Shown: piece by piece, positions 47,187 to 58,686 of the stretch
Position numbering within the stretch: the first letter of the stretch is position 1
How the letters are laid out: every line of letters starts with the position of its first letter
NCBI RefSeq assembly: GCF_963675165.1
Contig: NC_087381.1
Coordinates: forward strand, 496,001-560,000
Origin: Halichondria panicea
Taxonomy: Eukaryota > Porifera > Demospongiae > Suberitida > Halichondriidae
Direction of reading: 5' to 3'
Length of the DNA: 64,000 nt
Notes under the pieces: generated by a model
Told to the model about the DNA's origin: nothing
What the model saw: only the letters and a program-made list of their open reading frames with translations
Databases searched by the model: none
Program-made: the position numbers and the translations under genes

Positions 47187-50100
47187 ATGCCCTTCAACAA
47201 GAAAAAACTGTCCAAAAAAGGATCTAAAGTAGCCTCTAAACCTTCTCAGAGCAACTCCACCTCCATTGATCAATACAAAGATATGCAGGAGTGGGTGGAG
47301 CTTGGCACACCACCCCCTATAATACAAGGACTCTACAAGCTTGGGTTCATGAACCCTACACCCATTCAGAAGATGGCCATACCCCCGGCCATTAACGAGG
47401 GAGCAGATATAATAGGGGCAGCAGAAACTGTAAGTGGTGCGGTGGTACATATAATTTTATTATCAGTATTAAAAATAGCGATGCATTATTTTTGTGAAGT
47501 TTTTCCTTGGTAATTGCATGTGACTGTGTCTTCTAGTGTAGCATCTTTGAACGGCCATAACTTGTGTTGTAATGATCCAATTTCAATGCTTTTTTGATTT
47601 TCCGAAAGCTTAAAAGAAGCTCTTTAAAATGGTTAATTCTCAAATTTGAAACATGACCAAATTTCTGAAAATGAACCACATGGTATTTTGTTGAAAATGG
47701 ATGTGATTTGAACATACCAACTGAAGTTTTTTCTTTTAAGCTTTCAGAAAGCCACAAAATCATTCAAATTGGGTCACTAGAACTAAAGTTATGGCTGGAG
47801 TTTTGGCACATGTAATTGCATGGGACTGTGTCTAGTGTAGCATCTTTGAACGGCCATAATCAGAACATAAAGTTGCACACGTCTGCTTTTTTTGCCCAAA
47901 AGCAATATCACGTCATAATCATGTATTTCTTATCTTCTATACTTTCACTCATAATTCAGGGCTCTGGTAAAACACTGGCCTTCTCCATACCAATACTACA
48001 CCACATCCTGAAGGTCCGTCCACCTTTGACCTCTGCCAGTGAACCGCATCCACCTTTGACCTCTGCTAGTAAAACACACCTACCTTTGACCTCTGTCGAT
48101 GAGCCACACCCAGCTTTGACTACTGCCGGTGATTCAGCGAAACTGGAGAAGAAGCTGAAAAAGCCAAAACTGAATGTGATAGACTTAAACGAAGTCGTAC
48201 ATACCTATTCCTCCGAATACATATTTGAGACTGAAGACAAAGAAAGTGGCAATCAAGATGGCCGTGTCACTAAAGATGGCCGTGTGGCTGGTGGTTCCGA
48301 GGTTGCTGAAGAAAGTGAGGATGAGGGTGATGGCCAAGCTGAGGGCAGTGGAAGTGACGTTGGTGACAGTGTTTCCAGTGAGAATAATGGAGACAAACTT
48401 GTGTTTGAGGTAGACTCGGAATCTGCGAATGAATCGCTTTCTGACGATGATGAGGATGACAGCGAGGTGTGGGTGTGGTCTTCATAGCATTGTGTGTCCT
48501 GTACTATATATAATACTGTATATCAGGTTTCGAGGGCGTCGTTGTTTCGAATGCGAATTGTGAGTTTTCGCATAATTAGCAATCAAAAGACACGCAAGGA
48601 GTGAGCATGCACATTTTCAACGTAAATAAGATCCACAAACTGACTAAAATAATAATAATAATTATTGCTCAACAACCACGAATGTTTTGACCCTCGGAAA
48701 TTACCTGCTATACGATAATGCTTATCATAAGTAATTATTTATATTTATATCTCTACAGGATGAAAGTGACTCGAGTCCGCTGGTGGTAGAGCCGGTGTTG
48801 CCACGGCAACGTAAGAGGAAGATGTCGGCATATCGCCAGATGAAAGAGGCGGCGCGTGCTAAAAAGGAGCGTGGTTTTGTGGGCGTGAGAAACCGCATTC
48901 CTGAAGAGGAGTTCCAGTTAATGCTAAAAGGTATATACTGACAGACAAAATATGCCATCAATTTTCATTTCCAAAATTGTGGCCATTTTCTAAAATTTGT
49001 CATTTTTATTGAATAGTATAGTTATCTGTTCGTTCTTTATTTCCTCCACAGGTAAAGCTGACGTGTGGCGCTCCCAATCCCCCCCACCAATGGACCAATC
49101 AACATCCAGCATTGCCGACCTCCCTACGGAGACAGGAATTGATCATGTGACAGGAAGTGGGTGTGGTCTAGTTGCGCTCATCCTAACGCCCACGAGAGAG
49201 CTAGCGATGCAAGTTCACGCTCATATCTCATCCGTCTCTAGGTTCACTGGAATCAAAGTACGATAACAAAGCACCACTCCACACCCACACCTCACACACG
49301 CCCACACACCTCACAGGTGTGCACAGTGGTGGGTGGTATGGCAACAGAGAAACAAGAGAGACTGCTAAAGCAACGTCCGCAGATCGTCGTGGCAACACCA
49401 GGTCGTCTATGGAAACTCATGAGTGATGTAAGTAATCGAAATTATTATGTAAATTTTTCTTATTTAATTTTTCTTATTATTAAATTTCTTGTTAATTACA
49501 GGGTGATCCTCATTTGTGTAACCATGACGATCTCCGCTTCCTGGTGTTGGACGAGGCGGACAGGATGGTAGAGTATGGTCATTATCGTGAGCTGGGCAAT
49601 ATATTGGACAGACTTAACGGCGCAAGGTGAGCCTCGAATAAAAGGCTAGCTTAATTAGCAGACTGAATTTCAATAATTATTGTAAATCTAGAAAAGGCCA
49701 CGGCAAATAATTAATGCCTTGTCAACTCTAGGGTTCGAGGTCAATACAAGGTCAAAGGTCGTGACAGACAGACGCTCGTGTTCTCGGCAACTCTCGCCAT
49801 ACCACGTCGGAGTACGGAAAGAAAGAAAAAGAAGAAGTCCACCTCGTCACAAGAAACCATCGGTATAATATTTGTTTCACTATCATTATTATTATTTCTA
49901 TTTATTCATTCAGATAATTTAATATCGAGGGTCGGACTGAAAGATGATGCTAAGATTGTGGATTTGACGGGGTCAAAGATCACAGTACGGACACTCACGG
50001 AGACCAAGATCACATGTACAGCAGAAGAAAAGGTCGGTATACAGTATTTATGATATAATATTATTTTTCTGCATTTTGCTTGCAAGTAGTAATAGATTGT

Positions 50101-52218
50101 CCACCCCACCCCCTCATTCTCCCCCCGCCCCCACACAGGACCTCCACTTGTACCACTTCCTGTTACTCCACCCCGGGCGTACTATAGTGTTTGTGAACAG
50201 CATTGACTGTCTGCAACGCTTGAGGGCACTGCTAGAGCTATTGGAGATGAAGCCACTCCCACTGCACGCCCATATGCAGCAGAGACAGAGGCTCAAGAAT
50301 CTAGACAGGTAAGGGTTAACCTCGATACTTTTACGTATTATAGCCTGGTTGACTTTAAAACTGACTATTAAACTTCGTGAAAGAAGCTTAATTAAATCCA
50401 CATAAAATCAATATCTTAATTGTGGCTAGAGGCTTATAAAAGAGCTGTTGGTTTTTGTTGCCTATAGAGGCTTAATGGAGATCTGTTTTTAATAGGAACA
50501 AAAATGTGATGGCTAGAGATGACCTTGAAGGATAGAAGCATGGATAGTACACTTACCCCACCCCCCCTTAGGTTTACGTCCAGTAAGAGTGGCGTACTGG
50601 TAGCCTCGGACGTGGCTGCCCGAGGGTTGGACCTTCCTGCAGTGGAGCACATCGTCCATTACCAGGTGCCCAGGAACTCAGAGGTGAGTGTTGCGATAAT
50701 CGTATGGCCTGCTAGAAAGAAAGAACCACCTCTCTAATATTTTATTATCTACAATGGTGTGAGCTTTGTATAATGCTCACACTATATTTACTTCCCTAAG
50801 GAGACCACTATTGTACAATATGCATACGTTTCGTTAAGGCCATACTTCCTAATGCGTTTGCTGTCATGGTATATACATGTACATGTACTCTTGTTTGTAT
50901 CCAACCTCAGGTGTACGTTCATCGCAGTGGACGAACTGCCCGGGGACAGAGGGAGGGGCTTAGCGTGATGCTTGTAGGGCCGGAGGACTTGAAAGCATAT
51001 CGTAACATCTGTAGAACCCTCAACAGAGGTAAAGTATAATCATATAAGAGTAGTTAGTTGATAGGAAACGGCCTTGGCATGGTCTGTGTATAACATGAGC
51101 TCTGGTGATCCAATTTCAAAGCATTTTAGTATCGTGCGTGTAGGTACATTTTATCGTCCATAATGTGTTAGGAACGTCCAATTTTAAAATTAAAAGATAC
51201 GTTCAGTATAGCTCTTTGATAGTGCTACAATATCTTGGTATACTTAGATCAGCGATGTTCTTTTTGAGCTGAACATATTCAGTCTGCGTAGAAGATAGTT
51301 TACTGGTAATTTTTTCCTCCACAGATGATGTTCCCAACTTCCCTCTAGACCACACCCACATACAATCTCTAAGGAAGCGTGTCTCACTTGCCAAACAAGT
51401 GCATATTATCGAGTATCGTCGTGACAAATCGCGGAGGGCAGAGAAATGGATGACACAAACTGCGGACAGTCTGGGAATGGACTTAGACGATGGGACACTG
51501 TATCCCTCGTTGTTCTATTTGTACAAAAATTCTATCGTATAGTGTGAAATTTCGAAGCACTTCAATTTTCTGTGTGTGTTCAGACGTTTTGGTATACATG
51601 TAGGTATCTTTGAAAGGTCATAACTTGTGTGTATAAAAATTTAATAATTGTAACAGATGCGTGTCCTTCATGTATGTACATGTGTGCTCCACCTTGACTG
51701 TTGTTACGCTCTAGGAAGGACAAATGGAGTAAGAAAGAGGAAAGAAAGCTTCAAGAGCTTAGAGGTGTGTTATGTAACACTATACCTGCTCTGTGGGTTA
51801 CGTTGTGATACGTTACAGACAGACAAAATTGTTGAACCCTTTTAATGAAATTTTCAATCCTCAATCTCAACACACAAATTTGCCTCTTTTACAATGTAGC
51901 TTAATATTATGTGGTGTAAACTAGGCCTAGAGGTGACCAACCAAGTGCATGTGGGCACACCCTACAGCATATTTATAATATAAAAATAATAAAGGCCGTG
52001 GTCCCATGTAACCACCACCAACCAGTGTGGGCACATCATAATCCTCCGCTTTCTATTTTGTCTCAGGTCAGTTCCAAGAGCTCCTCCGAGCCGTGGTAGT
52101 GCCTCGAGGCATGTCACTCAAGTTCCCCATGGCAAACAGAGACCCTGGAGCAGGCATCGTACTCGAGCATGAGAAGGCCATTTTATTAGCAAAAAAACGT
52201 CAGAATATTGAAACTTGA
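47187..52218 (+). CDS. DDX24: DEAD-box RNA helicase DDX24 (Mak5 type)
   Basis: Fourteen exons: 47187-47429, 47960-48466, 48759-48930, 49052-49257, 49317-49427, 49502-49626, 49732-49862, 49914-50032, 50139-50308, 50572-50683, 50911-51028, 51325-51499, 51715-51764, 52067-52218; 2391 nt, 796 residues (human 859). Helicase motifs in order: AAETGSGKT across the exon 1/2 junction, [30 protein letters not shown]. The DDX24 signature is the long acidic insert after motif I (exon 2) and HYQVPR before motif VI. Nucleolar role in large-subunit ribosome assembly is known for the family. Exon 2 carries four 10-residue repeats ([10 protein letters not shown] type). Confidence 0.93.
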
Positions 52219-52351
52219 TCTCTAACTGTTTATAGCTTACGATTTCATTATTAAAGTAATATGAAATTTGTCAATAATTAATTTTATAGTGAAGACATTT
52301 TTTACAAAATTGAATTTGAATGATAATTAAAAGCTATTGTTATATACGATC
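52219..52351. other. Convergent 3' ends of DDX24 and ferrochelatase
   Basis: 133 bp separate the two stop codons; AT-rich with candidate AATTAAA-type polyadenylation signals on both strands. Confidence 0.5.
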
Positions 52352-54230
52352 CTATAGTTTTTGGCTAGTGAAGAAGTCCCTCATTTTGCCACAGACTGGG
52401 TTTACGCATAGCGGACATCGTAGTGGCAGCTGACGACTGCACGGCTGGTTGCTCTGGAGATGGTCATACACCACGTCAGCCAGCGTCTGTGTGTGGAGTG
52501 TGTGTGTGTGTGTGTGTGTGGAGTGTGTGTGTGGAGTGGTGTGTGTGTGGAGTGGGGGGTTGTTATGTGAACATCATCAGAAGTACATGTGTATGCATGA
52601 CTGCACGAGCTAATTGGTTTAGTTGGCGGTATTTTTAAATAGTTCATCACGGGGGTAGTTGGTGAACTATTTAAAAAATGCGTTTCTGAGAAATTACCAA
52701 CAAAACTATACACAAAGACTAAAGAGGGGAGTCTAATAGGAAGCAGTGGGCGTGTGTGTGGAGGGGGTGGTTATCACAAAGTCCACTCACTTTAAGGAAA
52801 GTTGGGTTGTCGTTGAGTGCAGCTGACCTACGTATGTTCTTGACACCAACCTGTGTCAACAATATATAACACGGGTATAAAAAAAAAGTCATTATTAAGA
52901 CTTTAATTAGTGGGAAAAGTAAATAGCTTTTTGTAGCTCTTAAATCAAGGGTCAAAGTTCATTATTTGCTGACTCAGCACACCACTGACCTCTGACCCCA
53001 GCTCCTTTGCGTACTCGAGGTCCATCTCGTACAGTGTCTCGATGTGGTCGGAGGTGAACGCTATGGGCACGAGGAGGAGGTTGTTCCTACCTTGCTTAGC
53101 CAGCCCCTTGATGACATCATCAGTCTGGGGACTCAACCACGGCAGGGGGCCAACCTGGGGGGGGGGTGGTCAAGACAAAACACACATTTTGAATTTTAAA
53201 TCTACGTTGCACATTTAGTAGCTACTGACAATAAAGAGATACTAATAGAAGCCAGCTTTTTGCATGTACACTGTACAATTATTTTGTTGTTGTTAGCTAC
53301 ACTCTGCAATATGCTATCGAAAGACACGCGCAGAGTGAGCATGCAATTTCCCATGCTTTGCATGCAATTTGCAATAGTTAGAAATGCAATCACAGATTTG
53401 TACAGTGTCATTCGCAATGAATTAACCTCGCATTATAAACCTGCTATATACGATACTTGGTCTACTGTGCCCACCTTAGACTGCCACACCAGCCGCCAGG
53501 GATGGGAGTACCCGAGCTCCTCCATTACACGGTGGACCGTAGCCCCCACCTCCTGTGGATACGGGTCACCACGCTCCACTACCTGTGAGGGTGTGTGAGG
53601 AGTGTGAGGAGTGTGTAAAGTGCTTTCATTATAATTATGAACAAAAATTAATGGTATTATAACAGGACACTTTGTTTATTAGAACCTAGCCTTCACAATA
53701 TTGCAGTTGAACAGCAAAAATATTTCCACTCTACTGTAAACTGCCTGACGGGTACAAAGTTGTCTTATCTACTACAAGGATTGCTGACCTTCATTGGTAG
53801 AGAGTGAGCTGAGAACAGGACAACGACATCATCACGATCCTCCTCCGGGAACCGTCTTATTTCCTCTCGTATAGTCTGAGCAAACGCCTGCAGCACACAC
53901 ACACATGTACAGTACAAGCATCAATTTATTTGTGCAGCAGGTTCTTTAGCTAATAAATTGTTTCGCTGAGATAGCGTACAAAACGGATCATCTATTTTGA
54001 CTGAGTTTGAGCACCAAATATTAGCATGTACTTACTTACTTGCACAAGCCCTTGTTGAATGGGCCACCTGTCAATGACAGACCACTGTATGTTGCTATGA
54101 CTACTCGTCTTGGTCAGGTGACGATAGATGGCGTTGAGACTGCTCCCGGTGGTAGAGCACGAGTATTGAGGGTACTGTGTGAACGCTACAGCTCGTTGAA
54201 TACCATCCCTGTACGTGTGTGTGGGTGTGT

Positions 54231-54261
<31 letters not shown>

Positions 54262-54299
54262 GTGTGTATGGGTGTGTGGAGTGTGTGTATGGGTGTGTG

Positions 54300-54353
<54 letters not shown>

Positions 54354-55006
54354 AGTGTGTGTGGAGTGTGTGTGGGTGTGTGTGGGTGTGCATGGAGAGC
54401 ATCTATTAAATCTAACGTACACATATAGTAAAGGGCTTTCAAAGAGCTACTGAATATACATTTTACTTTTGAAATTGGACGTTCCTAACACAAGTTATGG
54501 ACAAGCAAAGTTAGCTCCGAGAACAGGCCTGGTTTTAGAAACAACACCCACTAATAGCTCACGCTTTTTGTCAGAAAACAGACAATTTGGGCCAGAAATA
54601 AATCACTGATCTAAATACACCACAGTGTAGCACTGTCAAGGAGCTACTAAACGGATTTTTAATTTTTGAAATCGGACGTTCCAAACACAAGTTATGGACA
54701 ATCTCAAAGGTTCAACCAAAAAACATCATTTTTAGCAACAAATTTATTACTTAAACTCCCATATTATCATATGACCTACCTCTCCATTTGGTCCAGCGAG
54801 TCCTCAGTGAGGGGGTTGGCGTATCGGAACCCAACGTAGAACTTGTGGGGGGCAGTGGACGGACTCATCTTGTCCAGCAGCTCTACCATCTTTGCTCCTT
54901 GTAACTCTGTCCATTTCTTTATTGGGGAGCCTCCTCCGATTTTAGCGTACTGGTCTTGAATCTTGGGTGTTCGTCGCTTGGCTATGAACGGTGCCAGCTG
55001 GCTGTG

Positions 55007-55048
<42 letters not shown>

Positions 55049-55388
55049 GGAGGGGGGGGGGGGTAAAGATTATGTGAGGTACAGAAGTTTCTACAACCTT
55101 GTTATGGTCTATACAGATAAGCCACACCCACCTTTGAGCAGGAAGTGGAATGAGATCTTTATCCAAGAAAAGCCGGAGCAGAAAATCGTGAACATCATCC
55201 AAAGTTTCCGGTCCACCGAGATTGAGCATCATTATACCTGTTTTTGGGGAAGTGCTAGTATTCGAATATGACCTCTTGTTCCCGAGTATAGCCCCCGGGC
55301 TAGTAATAGAGGGTGGCGAAGCTGTGAGACCACACCCACTCATCACTCGGAGGAGACGAGATACTTGACTACTGTATGCTCTCAACAT
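52352..55388 (-). CDS. FECH: Ferrochelatase, mitochondrial
   Basis: Eight exons: 55132-55388, 54780-55001, 54040-54208, 53789-53887, 53475-53582, 52990-53154, 52791-52850, 52352-52486; 1215 nt, 404 residues (human 423). Inserts Fe2+ into protoporphyrin IX, last step of heme synthesis, matrix side of the inner membrane. Seen: Arg/Ser-rich mitochondrial presequence (about 1-45), [33 protein letters not shown], catalytic SAHSLPM (His244), [11 protein letters not shown], and a C-terminal CPLCVNPVC (Cys384, 387, 392) that with the YSC cysteine binds the animal-type [2Fe-2S] cluster. The 5' end faces the Rab gene across 725 bp. Confidence 0.96.
54212..54400. repeat. TG microsatellite in ferrochelatase intron 2
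   Basis: About 180 bp of TG with GGTG and GGAGTG interruptions starting 4 bp from the exon 3 acceptor; same layout as in the PKG intron, with CA on the coding strand running up to the acceptor. Confidence 0.9.
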
Positions 55389-56113
55389 GTTTCCACTTCC
55401 TGTGAAATGTACAAATTATGGTCAATGATGTATAAATAGTTTTGGCAACGTCTATTTTACAGATGGTAAACAGTATAACCACGGCCACGTGTATTTGACC
55501 AAAAATAGGGCTATTCCAGGGCTTTGTGAAATAGTTGATTTTGAGCTCAAAGATCAGACTATGATTAGACTCTCTAGACTAGAAATCATTGCATAATAGT
55601 TTCAAAGTTTGATACTACACCATTGGCTGGCCTAGCAGATATTACGTATCGTTGCATAAAAAGTTGTGATACAAAATCAATGTTGACGAGGGAAAACAAG
55701 AGGATGTATACAGTACAGTACTAGTAGACGTAGGAACCATGTTATATTTATAAGATCATCTAGATCCAATCATTGCATAATTTTATACAAAAATTAATTA
55801 TACAAATTACCAGTCAGTGTGTTGATTTGCTGCTGAAGTGGTCTTGTAGCAGTAGAGATCAGCAATCAAGAGTTGCAGCTAGCTGTATCCCAATAGCTAG
55901 CTAGAGATGTGTTGCCATGTGGGTAGAGATGTGGAAATGGTGGCTTACAGGATGTGAAAGTTTTCTGCAGGATGTTTAGTCAGGTCTAGAAGGGGGGCGT
56001 AGCTGGGCTCGGTTTTAATGAATGAATATTGTAAGAAACACACCTAAAAAAAGCCAAAGCTACTAAGTGTACAAGCCTTGAAAGTACTAGAGCAAAGAGA
56101 GCCGGGTATCACC
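55389..56113. promoter_or_regulatory. Divergent intergenic region of ferrochelatase and Rab
   Basis: 725 bp between start codons on opposite strands. No TATA box or other strong motif was identified; a run of AGCTAGCT at about 55885-55905 is the only notable feature. Confidence 0.4.
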
Positions 56114-58140
56114 ATGACAGCCGAGACATTTGATGCCCTCATGAAGATTGTCATTATTGGAGATTCAGCTGTGGGGAAAACATGTCTCATACTGCGATAC
56201 ACACAAGATGTGTTCAGACCAAACTTTCTGAGCACAATAGGTACATATCCACACACCTGTGTTAGTAGCTAGTAGTCTATTTTAATAATTATGTCGAAGT
56301 TTGTTTAGAATAAAGCTTTAGGGAGCTGTTTCATGCATGAGAGAGTTAGCTTGTACTTTTGTTGTATAAGTTGTATATTAGTTGTGTTTGCCTTTTATCC
56401 CACGAAGCTGTAATTGACCATAATTATAAACGTGACATTAATTTGTGTTCGTTCAGGCGTAGACTTTAAAACTAAAACCGTTGAACACGACAAAAGAAAA
56501 TTTAAACTCCAAATTTGGGACACTGCTGGTCAGGAAAGGTACAATACAATTCGAAAAAACTTCTATCGAGGAGCCAAAGTGAGTTACTATGACAACCAAT
56601 AGCCTATAATTATAATATTATTGTTGTTAGTGTTACGCTTATGATTATTATCTTAACAGCCTTGTTTGTTTATTTTAATAAAAAGGTGATTTTGCTTACC
56701 CAAGCATGCACTCAATCGAGATTTGGAGACAATTGTGTAGATGATAATGCCAGATTACTAGTTTTATTGTGTGACACATAGTATGTGCATAATATTGTGT
56801 GGTAGGTACACTGTGGTATTAGCGTACAGTATGTTGTTGTCACTGTGGTATTAGCGTATAGTATGTTGTTGTCACTGTGGTATTAGCGTATAGTATGTTG
56901 TTGTCACTGTGGTATTAGCGTACAGTATGTTGTTGTCACTGTGGTATTAGCGTATAGTATGTTGTTGTCACTGTGGTATTAGCGTATAGTATGTTGTTGT
57001 CACTGTGGTACCATACACAGCGGGTAACTTTTTTGTTGGTGCAAATTTTCGTTCGAACTCTAAATTATTCGTACAGCTCAGGATAGTGACGTAGAACCTA
57101 TTTGCAGTAGAATAATTTCGCAGTTTAAATTTTCGCATGATGGCTCTACAGTGCGAACATTTCCACTATATGAAAATGACCACTATACAGCACGTGATGA
57201 TCATGTTCACATGCCATGCAGGGTGTAGTAGTGGTGTACGATACAACGAGCCCAGACAGCTTTGCCAGCCTCACAAGATGGATGGAAGATATCTCTCAGG
57301 TTAGCCAACTATACAATCAAGGTCGGTCGGTATAATTATGAGGTTATGTTAACTCAAGTTCAGTTGGTTCAATTCCAATGCTTTTCTGAAAGCTTAGAAG
57401 GAGCTCTTTCAATATTATTTAGCTCTCAAATTTGGAGAGTATTATTTGACAATCGAAAGAGCTCCTTCTATACATATAAGATCACAGCTAAATTGAATTA
57501 CCACAATCCCAAAAGTTCTACAGCTACATTATACCACTAGCACTGCCCCTCCCCCTTCCTGCAATTTATAAAACGCAAAGGCTATTTGAATTTCCGTAGA
57601 AAGAAATGCCTTATGTATAAGATCCTTGGCTTCTCTTGTATATATCATTTAATTAGAACATTGGAGACGGCACTGAGAGACCGGCCATTCTAATCCTGGG
57701 CAACAAGATAGACAAGGAAGACGAGAGGCGTGTGCCCATGTTGTCAGGGAAACAAGCAGCGGAAGAGTTTGGGACATCATTCTCAGAAGTGAGCGCTCTG
57801 GCTGGAATTGGAGTGGATGAAGTAAGTGAAGTTAGTGTATTAATTATAAATGTTAATCTATACTATAATCATACGTACACAAAAACACACACAGAATTTC
57901 TGATTGCAAATACTGCAATTACAATATTAGTGCTGTAACTGCATGAAAGCATTCCTTTATTAAACCACCAAGTGTGTGATTGTCTTGTGATCCATCCTCC
58001 ACCTGCAGGCGTTCGATGAACTTGTGAAGAGTATGGCGTTACTGATAGACCAGGACACACACAGACAAGAATATGGCAGAACTCTTAGAGTAGGCTCAGA
58101 CGTTTACGACGGCCACAGGCAATCTAAATGTTCATGTTGA
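56114..58140 (+). CDS. Rab-family small GTPase
   Basis: Five exons: 56114-56240, 56457-56578, 57222-57299, 57657-57821, 58009-58140; 624 nt, 207 residues. P-loop GDSAVGKT (16-23), switch I threonine in [18 protein letters not shown] (63-69), NKID (125-128), SAL. The C-terminus CSC is a Rab double-geranylgeranyl site. The start was taken at the ATG with context ACCATGA; the frame is open further upstream but without ATG. It regulates vesicle traffic on a cytosolic membrane face; the subfamily (Rab1/8/35-like body) is not settled. Intron 2 carries a 32-bp minisatellite. Confidence 0.9.
56812..57012. repeat. 32-bp tandem repeat, about 6 copies
   Basis: Unit CACTGTGGTATTAGCGTATAG continuing TATGTTGTTGT, repeated with a single alternating base (TACAG/TATAG), in the second Rab intron. 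Confidence 0.95.
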
Positions 58141-58149
58141 TACATGCAT

Positions 58150-58500
58150 GTACAGTGTGTTTTTTATTGTGAGTGCTTTATCAATTAAATTTTTAAGCAG
58201 TTTTTCGAAATATTTTATATCAGATCTGTGCTTCAAAGATAATTATCGTATAGTAGCAGCTACACAACATAATCGTTTCTATCAGTCTTTCACTATGATA
58301 TAATAAACACGAATGAACTTCAATACTGATCATAATTGGCTTTATAGCCTGGATAATATGCTGGAGGTGCTCCACCACCATCAAAATACTGAGGTTGTCC
58401 AGTGGGGTACTGAGCAGGAGGTGGTTGTCCAGTGGGATACTGAGCAGGGGGTGGTCCAGTGGGGTACTGAGCAGGGGGTGGTCCAGTGTGTACATGCATG
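58150..58500 (-). repeat. Duplicated tail and 3' end of the SRCR receptor gene
   Basis: About 350 bp repeats the last coding part and 3' flank of the SRCR gene (58500-58860). The frame (minus, 58320 to about 58503) reads [10 protein letters not shown] repeats and ends YPGYKANYDQY, different from the main gene's YPGYGAKY. It could serve as an alternative last coding segment or be a silent duplicate; no acceptor of its own was identified. Confidence 0.7.
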
Positions 58501-58686
58501 TACAGTGTTTTTTTTTTTATTGTGAGTGCTTTAATTATCAATTTTTAATAAGCAGTTTTTCGAAATATTTTATATCAGATCTGTGCTTCAAAGATAATTA
58601 TCGTAGCAGCTACACAAGATAATCGTTTCTATCAGTCTTTCACTATAATATATAAACACGAATGAACTTCAACACTGATCAGTTAA

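Noticed and set aside
53992-54453. Overlapping Thr-His and Val-Cys frames
   Set aside because: Microsatellite in a ferrochelatase intron; only the 54040-54208 part is exon.
56078-56113. Longer N-terminus of the Rab protein
   Set aside because: The upstream frame opens with TTG, not ATG; the ATG at 56114 has good context and gives a normal Rab length.
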